From an uncultured Planctomycetaceae bacterium (lineage in GTDB: Bacteria; Planctomycetota; Planctomycetia; Pirellulales; UBA1268): a DNA stretch of 63,011 nucleotides. The stretch is taken from NCBI GenBank assembly GCA_913052575.1, contig CAJXFK010000004.1:1-63011 (forward strand), given 5' to 3'. This document shows, piece by piece, positions 17,457 through 24,990 of this stretch. The notes beneath the pieces are model-generated. The model was not told where the DNA came from. It did no database searches and saw only the letters and a list, made by a program, of their open reading frames with translations. The position numbers were made by a program, and so were the translations under genes. Every line of letters begins with the position of its first letter. Position 1 is the first letter of the stretch.

Positions 17457-18356
17457 GTGCTTTTAGATTCCAACGGTCATTCCGAGAGACGAGTTACATT
17501 TTCATGCAGGTTGTTGTCTGGCGTTTTGTACCGCTGGATGTTGATGCTTATTTTTCTTGGCCTTGGTTGCCCGGAAAGTTTCTCTCAGCAAGGTTCTGCA
17601 CAGCCTATAAATTCGAACCAAGCCCCCGCGCTAAGCCCTGAGCAACAAGCGGCACTCGAGCAATTGTTGATTGCGTGGGAAGCTCGCAATGCAAAGGTCA
17701 CAACTTGGTCATGTTCTTTTTATAAATGGCAGTATAACGCTTGGAGCCCGGCGGATGCTTCAGGTGAGCGATTAGCCTTTTCTGAAAGTACAGGAGAAAT
17801 CAAATACGCTGCGCCGGACAAAGGGCTCTTTCATGTGAAGTCATCCAAGCAATGGAATCCTGAAAAAAGAATATACGACGCTAGGCCTGCAAATTCTGGT
17901 GAGCATTGGGTCTGTAACGGTACAAGCATTTATGAGTTCCGGCATAGTGAGCGTCAACTTCGTGAAACAAAATTACCACCCGAGATGAGAGGTCGAGCGA
18001 TTAGCGAAGGTCCGCTTCCGTTTGTCTTCGGAGCAAAAGCCGACACTCTCAAAAAACGATATTCAATGCGGATTATCACGCCCGCAGCAGTGACCGATCA
18101 AATATGGCTTGAAGCATCCCCAAAATTCCAAGTAGATGCTGCAAATTTCTCAAAGGTCGAACTCATTCTTCGGGCCAAAGATCTGATGCCCTTTGCAATT
18201 CAGATATTTAAGCCAGGAGGCCAAGATCGAGATGTGTATCAGTTTGACCCTCGAACAAGCCTGATAGATCGAGGCCTCGATCTTATCCGCGATTTTTCAA
18301 GGCCGCTGACCCCGTTGGGATACACGTTTATTGAAGAGCAGGCGTCTGGGAACTGA
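17457..18356 (+). CDS. TIGR03009-type secreted protein
   Basis: The 299-residue product resembles the planctomycete-specific TIGR03009 family, whose function is unknown. It has a basic N-region, a hydrophobic stretch (MLMLIFLGLGC, about 28-38, possibly a lipobox), a Gln/Pro linker, and a body with EQLLIAWEARNAKVTTWSCS and LPFVFGAKADTLKKRY. I chose GTG 17457 because GAGGAG (17445-17450) lies six bases upstream. Alternatives are GTG 17361, which overlaps the nadE stop as GTGA, and ATG 17538. The fold may resemble LolA-like lipoprotein carriers, but that is a guess. Confidence 0.75.
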   Translation: MLLDSNGHSERRVTFSCRLLSGVLYRWMLMLIFLGLGCPESFSQQGSAQPINSNQAPALSPEQQAALEQLLIAWEARNAKVTTWSCSFYKWQYNAWSPADASGERLAFSESTGEIKYAAPDKGLFHVKSSKQWNPEKRIYDARPANSGEHWVCNGTSIYEFRHSERQLRETKLPPEMRGRAISEGPLPFVFGAKADTLKKRYSMRIITPAAVTDQIWLEASPKFQVDAANFSKVELILRAKDLMPFAIQIFKPGGQDRDVYQFDPRTSLIDRGLDLIRDFSRPLTPLGYTFIEEQASGN

Positions 18357-18383
18357 TTTATTGAGATCAGCCGCTACGATATC

Positions 18384-18425
18384 CTCAGATGTATGTGGTA
18401 TGTTTATTAATCATATCACTCTGAG
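18384..18425 (+). promoter_or_regulatory. Nested stem-loop before the Minf_1886 gene
   Basis: An outer stem CTCAGA (18384-18389) with TCTGAG (18420-18425) encloses an inner stem GTGGTATG (18395-18402) with CATATCAC (18412-18419), one G-T wobble, and a nine-base loop. The inner and outer 3' arms are contiguous. The structure ends eight bases before ATG 18434, and the only purine-rich candidate ribosome binding site (GAGAGAAA, 18423-18430) starts inside its 3' arm. Confidence 0.45.
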
Positions 18426-18433
18426 AGAAACGC

Positions 18434-18871
18434 ATGCCTCTTATTGACCCTAATCACCCGCTGGCAGACTTACTCCAACGTGACCAAAGATATTCGTTGG
18501 ACGCGTATCTGTTCATCCTTGAAGCCTTGTCTTTTGCTCAAGAATCTCTCGGTATGGGTGAACAGGAAAAATCCAATGACGCGAAGCCAAGTCGAGGAAA
18601 AAAGAAAAGTGAGAAGCATGTGAGTGGTCAGGATTTGTGTGAGGCATCCCGACAATATGCTCAGCAACAGTATGGATACCTGGCTACCAAAGTGTTGGCG
18701 TCATGGGGCATTTGTGGAACGGCAGATTTCGGTGAAATCGTCTTCAACATGATAGATATCGGGCAAATGAGAAAGACGAGTGATGATAGTCGTGATGATT
18801 TTCATGACGTGTACAATTTCGAAGATGCATTCGTGAGAGATATTGTCTTTGCTTTGCCAGAATCACCTTGA
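18434..18871 (+). CDS. Minf_1886 family protein
   Basis: The 145-residue product belongs to a small conserved family (Minf_1886) found in planctomycetes and verrucomicrobia; its function is unknown. Recognisable blocks are RYSLDAYLFILEAL (about 19-32), HVSGQDLCEASRQYAQQQYG (about 57-76), WGICGTADFGEIVFNMI and DDSRDDFHDVYNFEDAF. A Lys/Arg/Ser-rich loop (about 41-57) separates the first two blocks. It is probably a soluble cytosolic protein, as no signal sequence or membrane segment is seen. A 32-residue membrane peptide gene follows 19 bases later. Confidence 0.85.
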   Translation: MPLIDPNHPLADLLQRDQRYSLDAYLFILEALSFAQESLGMGEQEKSNDAKPSRGKKKSEKHVSGQDLCEASRQYAQQQYGYLATKVLASWGICGTADFGEIVFNMIDIGQMRKTSDDSRDDFHDVYNFEDAFVRDIVFALPESP

Positions 18872-18890
18872 TCAAGGAGCGAAGAAATTG

Positions 18891-18989
18891 ATGCTACAGT
18901 GGAAGCGTGAATATGTCTTCTTAATAATTATGGTGATTGCTGAGGCTGTCTGGTTGCTTGCAATGTCTGCACTGGTTTTTCTTCAGTAA
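18891..18989 (+). CDS. Putative 32-residue membrane peptide
   Basis: The short frame encodes MLQWKREYVFLIIMVIAEAV followed by WLLAMSALVFLQ. A basic N-terminus (WKRE) is followed by one continuous hydrophobic helix to the C-terminus, so it looks like a single-span membrane peptide. AAGGAG (18874-18879) lies 11 bases before the ATG and eight before an in-frame TTG at 18888. It starts 19 bases after the Minf_1886 gene and before a membrane protein gene, so it may be co-transcribed with both. I recognise no family. The short length keeps confidence modest. Confidence 0.5.
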   Translation: MLQWKREYVFLIIMVIAEAVWLLAMSALVFLQ

Positions 18990-19047
18990 GGTAGAGCCAC
19001 TTCCGTAACATTGAGTCAGCATTTCCTGCGTCGAGTGAGGACGAGTC

Positions 19048-19662
19048 ATGAGTTTCTGGCTTGACAGCCTTCCATTTTGGATAGCGTTAGTCCCCCTTGG
19101 GGTTTACTGCTGTGTCATGGGCGGGCTTCAACTTCGTCATCGGCCGCTTGTGATATCTGCGGCATGGGATAGTGCATTACTTGGCTTGGCACTTTCGGGG
19201 CTTGTGGCGGTAGGTCCACTCGCTGCAATTCAGCCGCTGTTAGGCGGTTCACCCTGGGGCGAGATCATTTTACTCCTTCTGTACGCTTTAGTCGTTGCGG
19301 TATGCATTCTTTTCGCAAGGCCTCGGCTGCTTATCTACAACGCCACCGTTGAGCAAATTCGACCTTTGGTGGCACAGAATGCGGCCGCAGTTGATCCGGT
19401 AGTGCGATGGGCAGGTGAAAGTGTGGCCTTACCGACTCTTGGTCTTCAGGCACACGTGGAGGGAAATGGCTCTCTGCGTACCGTGAGTATCGTCGTCCTT
19501 CAGTCATGTGAAGCTAGTGAAGCGTGGATCGATTTGAGCCGACGTTTGAGGAGAATGTGCCGTCGTCTACGTGTGCAACCGAGCCCAGTCGGGGTGGTAA
19601 TGTTGATTGTTGGTTGTGGTCTTCTCTTGAGTGCCTTTGTTCTGGCATGCGGCATTATGTAG
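19048..19662 (+). CDS. Integral membrane protein of unknown function
   Basis: The 204-residue product has an N-terminal group of three or four hydrophobic segments (about 9-27, 42-63, 71-90) and one at the C-terminus (about 180-203), flanking a soluble part of about 85 residues (IYNATVEQIRPLV to RRLRRMCRRLRV). The Arg-rich stretch near 165-175 should face the cytosol. GAGGACGAG precedes ATG 19048. I do not recognise the family. It lies between the small peptide gene and pckA with the same orientation. Confidence 0.75.
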   Translation: MSFWLDSLPFWIALVPLGVYCCVMGGLQLRHRPLVISAAWDSALLGLALSGLVAVGPLAAIQPLLGGSPWGEIILLLLYALVVAVCILFARPRLLIYNATVEQIRPLVAQNAAAVDPVVRWAGESVALPTLGLQAHVEGNGSLRTVSIVVLQSCEASEAWIDLSRRLRRMCRRLRVQPSPVGVVMLIVGCGLLLSAFVLACGIM

Positions 19663-19675
19663 CTAGGTATATCTA

Positions 19676-19701
19676 CTGGTTTGATCTTGGAGAGAAACCA
19701 G
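19676..19701 (+). repeat. Perfect dyad upstream of pckA
   Basis: CTGGTTT (19676-19682) and AAACCAG (19695-19701) form a perfect seven-base inverted repeat with a 12-base centre. It lies 14 bases after the preceding stop codon and 40 bases before the pckA start. It could be an operator for pckA or a weak hairpin after the membrane protein gene; there is no U-tract. Confidence 0.3.
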
Positions 19702-19741
19702 CTTGTTGATTTCCCGAAACGAATCGTTGCTGGAGTGAAAT

Positions 19742-21325
19742 GTGCCAATTTATGCTGATCTAAGTCCTCAAGAAATAACCGTACCTGTGGTGGTTCGAAA
19801 TGCATCGCCGGCGAGATTGTATGAGGATGCACTTACGCGGGAGCGGGCAGGCGTTGTCTCAAGCGGTGCAATAGCGATACGATCTGGTACAAAAACTGGT
19901 AGAAGTCCAAAGGACAAGCATGTTGTTCGTCATAGAGAATCAGAGAAGGACGTTTGGTGGGGTAGTACGAATCATCCAATTGACGAACATACATTTTTTC
20001 TAAATCGCCAGCGAGCAATTGATTACCTCAATACACGAGATCAAATCTATGTATTTGATGGGTTTGCTGGCTGGGACCCCATCCATCGGATTAAAGTTCG
20101 GGTAATTTGCGCTCGCGCGTACCATGCTCTCTTTATGCACAACATGCTGATTCGTCCAACGCATGAGGAATTGGAGAACTTTGGTACTCCAGATTGTGTC
20201 ATTTATAACGCAGGTCAATTCCCCGCAAATTCACTTACGGCACAGATGACAAGTCGCACAAGTGTGGATATTTCACTTGAGCGGAAGGAGCAAGTTATTC
20301 TCGGTACTGAATATGCCGGTGAAATGAAAAAAGGGGTATTCACACTCATGCATTGGTTGCTGCCACCCAAGGGAGTGCTCTCCATGCATTGCGCAGCGAA
20401 TGAAGGAGTATCGAAAGATGTGTCACTTTTTTTTGGATTATCCGGGACCGGTAAAACCACTTTATCGGCTGACCCAAGTCGTAGGCTTCTCGGTGATGAT
20501 GAGCACGGCTGGAGTGACGAAGGAGTCTTCAACGTTGAGGGAGGGTGTTATGCAAAGTGTATTGGGCTTGCAATGGATAAGGAGCCTGAGATTTATCAGG
20601 CTATTCGATTTGGTGCGGTTTTAGAGAATGTTGTTTATGACGAACTGACTCGAGAGGTGGATTTTGATTCAGGTGCAATAACAGAAAATACCCGAGCAGC
20701 GTACCCACTTGAGCATATAGAAAATACTCAACTGCCATCTGTCGCGGGACATCCAAACCATGTGATTTTTTTGACCTGTGATGCTTCTGGAGTGTTGCCA
20801 CCAATAAGTCGCCTCACACCTGAACAAGCGATGTATCAATTTCTGTCCGGATATACAGCTCGGGTAGCTGGGACAGAAATGGGTGTGTTTCAACCACAGT
20901 TGGCCTTCTCACCATGTTATAGCGCAGCTTTTCTTGTTCGCCATCCGGTCGTGTACGCCCGCTTGTTATCAGAAAAAATTCGACATCACAAAGCGCAGGC
21001 CTGGCTAGTTAATACTGGTTGGACTGGGGGTGGGATTGGTTTGGGAAGACGAATTGATTTGGCAAGTACGCGTTCTATCATTGATGCAATTCATACGAAC
21101 TCACTACACAGTGCTCCAACTGAACGAGATTCAATTTTTGGACTTGAAGCAGTTTGTCAGGTTCCTGGTGTTTCAGATCGGTTACTGATACCCCGGAATG
21201 CTTGGTCTGACGCAATCGCATGGGACGATGCTGCTCGCGATCTAGCAGATAAATTTCGCCAGAATTTTGTGGCCTACGCAGATGAAGCTGGCGAGTCGGT
21301 CGTGCAGGCTGGGCCAGTTTCGTAA
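19742..21325 (+). CDS. pckA: Phosphoenolpyruvate carboxykinase (ATP)
   Basis: This enzyme converts oxaloacetate plus ATP to phosphoenolpyruvate and CO2, the entry step of gluconeogenesis. The 527-residue length is normal. It shows RSGTKTGRSPKDKHVV near 40, YAGEMKKGVFTLMHWLLP, the kinase-1a P-loop FGLSGTGKTTLSADPSR (near 230) and the metal-binding LLGDDEHGWSDEGVFNVEGG. The P-loop Lys and the acidic DDEH motif are intact. Start is GTG 19742, nine bases after a GGAG. It is preceded by a seven-base dyad. Confidence 0.96.
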   Translation: MPIYADLSPQEITVPVVVRNASPARLYEDALTRERAGVVSSGAIAIRSGTKTGRSPKDKHVVRHRESEKDVWWGSTNHPIDEHTFFLNRQRAIDYLNTRDQIYVFDGFAGWDPIHRIKVRVICARAYHALFMHNMLIRPTHEELENFGTPDCVIYNAGQFPANSLTAQMTSRTSVDISLERKEQVILGTEYAGEMKKGVFTLMHWLLPPKGVLSMHCAANEGVSKDVSLFFGLSGTGKTTLSADPSRRLLGDDEHGWSDEGVFNVEGGCYAKCIGLAMDKEPEIYQAIRFGAVLENVVYDELTREVDFDSGAITENTRAAYPLEHIENTQLPSVAGHPNHVIFLTCDASGVLPPISRLTPEQAMYQFLSGYTARVAGTEMGVFQPQLAFSPCYSAAFLVRHPVVYARLLSEKIRHHKAQAWLVNTGWTGGGIGLGRRIDLASTRSIIDAIHTNSLHSAPTERDSIFGLEAVCQVPGVSDRLLIPRNAWSDAIAWDDAARDLADKFRQNFVAYADEAGESVVQAGPVS

Positions 21326-21469
21326 ACTTATTTTAACAGGCGCCAGATTTGGGAATTAGGTTACTATGGCAGATAGAAGATGTCGGCACAAAGTTCGTTC
21401 CGTCGTCTGCGAATGTTCGTTGTCCAAGGTTCGCACGTAAGAAAGCAATACTTCTGTAAGGAGCGTTAC

Positions 21470-22027
21470 ATGATTTCCTTGTCGTTGATCAGAATCACTG
21501 TGGGTTTACTGGTAGTAGTCGGAATGGTTGTCATGTCCCCAACAGGCGATGCCGCATCTCCTCTAACCGGTTCGATGAAGAAAATTGACGGCACAGAAAA
21601 AGATTTGAGTGGGTACAACGGTAAGGTTGTACTCGTGGTCAACGTGGCAAGCCAGTGCGGCTACACGTCGCAGTATGCAGGCTTACAAAAGCTTTATGAT
21701 ACCTTTAAAGACAAGGGCTTTGTTATTCTTGGATTTCCAGCAAACGACTTCGGTGCCCAAGAGCCAGGAAGTGACAGTGAAATCGCATCGTTTTGTTCAA
21801 AGAATTATGGTGTGACTTTTGATATGTTTTCGAAAATAACCGTCAAGGGTTCGGGCAAAGCGCCGCTCTACAAAACGCTTACTGAGGCGTCCAGCCCATC
21901 GGGTGAGGTGGGTTGGAACTTTGAGAAGTTTCTGATTGATCGCAATGGTGAGGTGATCGGTCGATTTAAATCTGGTGTTTCACCCCAAGACCCAGTGCTC
22001 ATAACCGCAATTGAGGCAGCCCTCTAA
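21470..22027 (+). CDS. Secreted glutathione peroxidase family protein
   Basis: Thiol peroxidase of the GPx family, probably reducing hydroperoxides in the periplasm. The 185-residue product has a signal peptide (hydrophobic LIRITVGLLVVVGMVVM, about 6-22), then the peroxidatic Cys in NVASQCGYTSQY, Gln in GFPANDFGAQEPG and Trp-Asn in GWNFEKFLIDRNG, so the Cys-Gln-Trp-Asn active site is complete. It uses Cys, not selenocysteine. ATG 21470 was chosen over ATG 21380 because AAGGAG lies just upstream and the signal peptide then begins the protein. Many such enzymes use thioredoxin rather than glutathione. Confidence 0.9.
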   Translation: MISLSLIRITVGLLVVVGMVVMSPTGDAASPLTGSMKKIDGTEKDLSGYNGKVVLVVNVASQCGYTSQYAGLQKLYDTFKDKGFVILGFPANDFGAQEPGSDSEIASFCSKNYGVTFDMFSKITVKGSGKAPLYKTLTEASSPSGEVGWNFEKFLIDRNGEVIGRFKSGVSPQDPVLITAIEAAL

Positions 22028-22088
22028 GCAGATCTAGAAACTTTGGTGTGACCGGGCGTCAACTCGTAGAAGCGCATTTCAGATAATG

Positions 22089-22108
22089 GCCGTGTGTCCC
22101 ACACTGGC
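22089..22108. terminator. Possible shared hairpin between convergent genes
   Basis: GCC-GTGTG (22089-22096) pairs with CACAC-T-GGC (22100-22108) around TCC, giving eight pairs and one bulged T. It lies in the 94-base gap between the convergent peroxidase and GT2 genes. The nearest T-run (TTTT) is about 15 bases away, so intrinsic termination is only possible, not clear. Confidence 0.3.
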
Positions 22109-22121
22109 ATGCAAGTGCGTT

Positions 22122-23105
22122 TTACATGACATTGTTGTATTTTTTTCGAATAATAAACGTGGGTCGACTTTGAGTTTCTCGATAGCATCGAACTGTATAC
22201 TCGCCAACGATTGCAATTCCAGCTGTCTGTGCTGAAGAAATAAATCCAATAACTGCAAGTATTGTAGGTAATCCTGTTTGGTCTTGTGTGGAAGAAATCA
22301 GGCTAGCGGCTAGTCCAGACGCGCCAACGATTGCAAAAAGGAAAGCCGACAGCCAAATGACTCGTACTGGTTTATCGGAAGAGAGAAGCAATGCATCTGC
22401 CGCGAGAGAGAGTAGTTTGAAAACAGAGTACTTTGTTTCACCAGCAGTTCGTGCATCTCGATCGTAGTCTACGGGGGCATGATGAAATCCTGCCCACGGA
22501 ATGAGATTTCGGAGATAACGACGTTTTTCAGGAAGAGCGCAGACCGTGTCGACTACGGCACGATCGCACAATTTGAAGTCACCTGTGTCAACCGGCACTG
22601 AGTATGGCATCATTGCGGCAAAGAATCTGTAGAACATGCTGGCCGAAATAAGTTTGAAGAAGCCCTCACCGTCACGTGATTTTCGTCGTCCGTAGGCAAC
22701 ATCAATACCAGTTCGCCATTTGGCGACCATCTCCAGAATGACCTCAGGTGGATCTTGGAGATCGGCATCAATAATTACGACGGCATCTCCTTTTGCCGTT
22801 TCGAGGCCTGCAGACATAGCAGCTTGCTGACCAAAGTTCCGAGACAATTCAAGTACGACAATACGAGAGTCACCGGTTGCAAGGTGTTTCAGTTTTTCAA
22901 GAGTATTGTCTTTGCTTCCGTCATCGATATAAATAATTTCCATTTGCATGCCGAGACTTGGTGCAATGCTACAGACTCTAGCATGTGTCGCTTCAATCAC
23001 AGCCTCTTCGTTGTAGCAAGGGATTACAAGTGACAGGAGCCCAGGTAATGGACGCTCAGGCGATTGGGCACAGATTGCTGAGTCATGACATTCCAGTTCG
23101 CTCAT
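22122..23105 (-). CDS. Family 2 glycosyltransferase, polyprenyl-phosphate type
   Basis: The 327-residue product looks like DPM1/GtrB/ArnC-type enzymes that move a sugar from a nucleotide donor to polyprenyl phosphate. It has the GT-A start LSLVIPCYNEEAVIEATH (near 24), EIIYIDDGSKDNT, DADLQDPPEVI (the DxD region) and DFKLCDRAVVD, followed by two C-terminal membrane segments (about 250-272 and 280-305). Its ATG overlaps the stop of the upstream glycosyltransferase gene by four bases (23102-23105). It probably supplies the lipid-linked sugar used by the two ArnT-like proteins of the same operon. Confidence 0.9.
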   Translation of the reverse strand: MSELECHDSAICAQSPERPLPGLLSLVIPCYNEEAVIEATHARVCSIAPSLGMQMEIIYIDDGSKDNTLEKLKHLATGDSRIVVLELSRNFGQQAAMSAGLETAKGDAVVIIDADLQDPPEVILEMVAKWRTGIDVAYGRRKSRDGEGFFKLISASMFYRFFAAMMPYSVPVDTGDFKLCDRAVVDTVCALPEKRRYLRNLIPWAGFHHAPVDYDRDARTAGETKYSVFKLLSLAADALLLSSDKPVRVIWLSAFLFAIVGASGLAASLISSTQDQTGLPTILAVIGFISSAQTAGIAIVGEYTVRCYRETQSRPTFIIRKKYNNVM

Positions 23106-24964
23106 TTTGTCGTTCTCCGAACTGAGGCAGTTCGTTTTGTGGGTGTCGAGACGGCTTCTTGTGAGTTGGCCACTAGGAGAAAGTCTTGGTTTTTAAATAA
23201 TGGTCGAGCACGGCCGATGACCCCGGTAGTTTCTGGCAGCAAAGAAGATAATTCATCAAATTGGTCTTCGGGAATCACGACAACCGCATCAGTTCCCGTC
23301 AATAAAAAGGCAACGGCTTGTGTGGCAGTATCAGTGGGCCAGCGTTGAACAATACCCTTGGCGTAATACACGAGATTGGGTGTGATCTGAGAATAGGCAC
23401 CTATTCGTGCGTGTCCCCCAGCGTGTGTATGAGCCTGCTGAATTAAGCCTGGAAGTGTGTTGGCACGACTAATCCATGCTGCGGTAGGGCCAATAGCTAG
23501 GGCAGAATAAAGGAGCCCAAGAACAACCATTGTACTGACAGCATACGCTGGCCGTTCCCTTGAACCCCACACGAGCCACACCGCACCGGCTAGGGGAACG
23601 AGTCCGATGACTGCGGCAGGTTCGCTTCCTGTTAATCCGTAAAACGAGGCAATCAAAATTGTTGCACTCGTTGCAATTCCCCCAAAAGCGATTCCTGCAA
23701 CACCGATACTCATCCATCCTGGGTAAAGCCATGTCTTTCGCTTAACAGCTTCGAGAGCAAGGGCAGCAACAAGGAGAGAAGCCGCGGGGTAAGCCGGCAT
23801 GATATAATTCGGTAGTTTGGTAGCGGCGATGGAAAATCCACCAATCCAAACGCCCATCCAAAGAAGAATCAGGCTCAATGCAAGAACATGAGAATTTTCT
23901 ACAAGTGTCTTTTGTTCATTTCGCCAAGCCTTCCAGAGTCGATAAAGTGCGGCAAAGATAGCAAGTGGTAGAAAGCAGCTCCACGGATAAAAGCCAATAA
24001 GCATCGTGAGTGGATGAAACAAGAAACCGCCCGAGTGCTTCTCCATAGGGGCAACAAAACGCCCAACGTTATGAACAAAAAAGAATCCCTTCGTCCATTC
24101 CCAATCAGTCTGGATGCCGACACTTATGTACCACGGTGCTGCAATAAGTATTGCTGCGGCGGTTACGATGAGAAAACGAGTTTGATGGAGTGTGCGAAAC
24201 GCAGCAGGAATTCCATTTTGTAGGACCTGCCGGGTGGTTGAAAGCAATTGCTCTTTGAAGCTCTCACCACTTTTCTGTTCTTTTACAGCAGTCAAACATT
24301 TTGCAAGCCATACCCAGCTGAGAACTACAGCGAGTGGCCCAATGTAGCCAATTGGTCCCTTGCAAAGGACTCCAAGGCCGAGTAACCCACCTGCAAGAAT
24401 AGCGTGCCAGGTACCAACAGAGGATTTGGCAATCAAGTGGGCAGAGGACTCATTATGTTGTTCGGTTTTACGTTGGTCTTGAAGGAATGGTTCGACTAGC
24501 AGGAGGGTCGCCCATGTTGCAAGCGCTACAAGAATAGAGTCAGGCGTCGCCGCATGAGATTCAATCGCGACGAGTAAACAGCCGAGGTAGGCAAATGCTG
24601 CGACAATGCCTGTCGAGGAGTTAAAACAGCGTGTCCCGAACCGAAGAAGAGCAAGAGATGTCAGCAAAGCGGCAATGGCGGCTGGAAGACGGGCAGCGAG
24701 TTCATTTGTCCCGAATATTGAAAAGCATGCTGCCATGCACCAATGCATCAGCACTGGCTTATCAACGGCAAGATCACCATTGAAAATTGGAACTGTCCAA
24801 TTACCAGTCTCAACCATAGTCTGAGCGATTGCAGCGAATCGTGGTTCATCTTCATCCCAGAAAGGCATTCCAATAAACCCAGAGGCAAGTACAACGATTG
24901 CCACCACAGAAACAAAGATCTGGGAGTGGCGTGTTATAAAAGAATTGAACCGGTTCATGAGCAT
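23102..24964 (-). CDS. ArnT-like membrane glycosyltransferase (first copy)
   Basis: PMT/ArnT-type enzymes use a polyprenyl-linked sugar to glycosylate lipids or proteins on the periplasmic side. The 620-residue product has more than ten hydrophobic segments. The first periplasmic loop carries the acidic motif PFWDEDEPRFAA (near 34-45), the expected Asp-Glu site of this fold, and DKPVLMHW. A second ATG (24958) is a possible start. It lies between a paralogue (26 bases upstream) and the GT2 gene (four-base overlap). The acceptor is unknown. Confidence 0.88.
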   Translation of the reverse strand: MLMNRFNSFITRHSQIFVSVVAIVVLASGFIGMPFWDEDEPRFAAIAQTMVETGNWTVPIFNGDLAVDKPVLMHWCMAACFSIFGTNELAARLPAAIAALLTSLALLRFGTRCFNSSTGIVAAFAYLGCLLVAIESHAATPDSILVALATWATLLLVEPFLQDQRKTEQHNESSAHLIAKSSVGTWHAILAGGLLGLGVLCKGPIGYIGPLAVVLSWVWLAKCLTAVKEQKSGESFKEQLLSTTRQVLQNGIPAAFRTLHQTRFLIVTAAAILIAAPWYISVGIQTDWEWTKGFFFVHNVGRFVAPMEKHSGGFLFHPLTMLIGFYPWSCFLPLAIFAALYRLWKAWRNEQKTLVENSHVLALSLILLWMGVWIGGFSIAATKLPNYIMPAYPAASLLVAALALEAVKRKTWLYPGWMSIGVAGIAFGGIATSATILIASFYGLTGSEPAAVIGLVPLAGAVWLVWGSRERPAYAVSTMVVLGLLYSALAIGPTAAWISRANTLPGLIQQAHTHAGGHARIGAYSQITPNLVYYAKGIVQRWPTDTATQAVAFLLTGTDAVVVIPEDQFDELSSLLPETTGVIGRARPLFKNQDFLLVANSQEAVSTPTKRTASVRRTTK

Positions 24965-24990
24965 GGCTCCAAGCAGGACAGTAGTCCGAA

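Noticed and set aside
24014..24223. Short plus-strand frames within the glycosyltransferase operon
   Set aside because: They lie inside well-supported minus-strand membrane proteins and show no conserved features.
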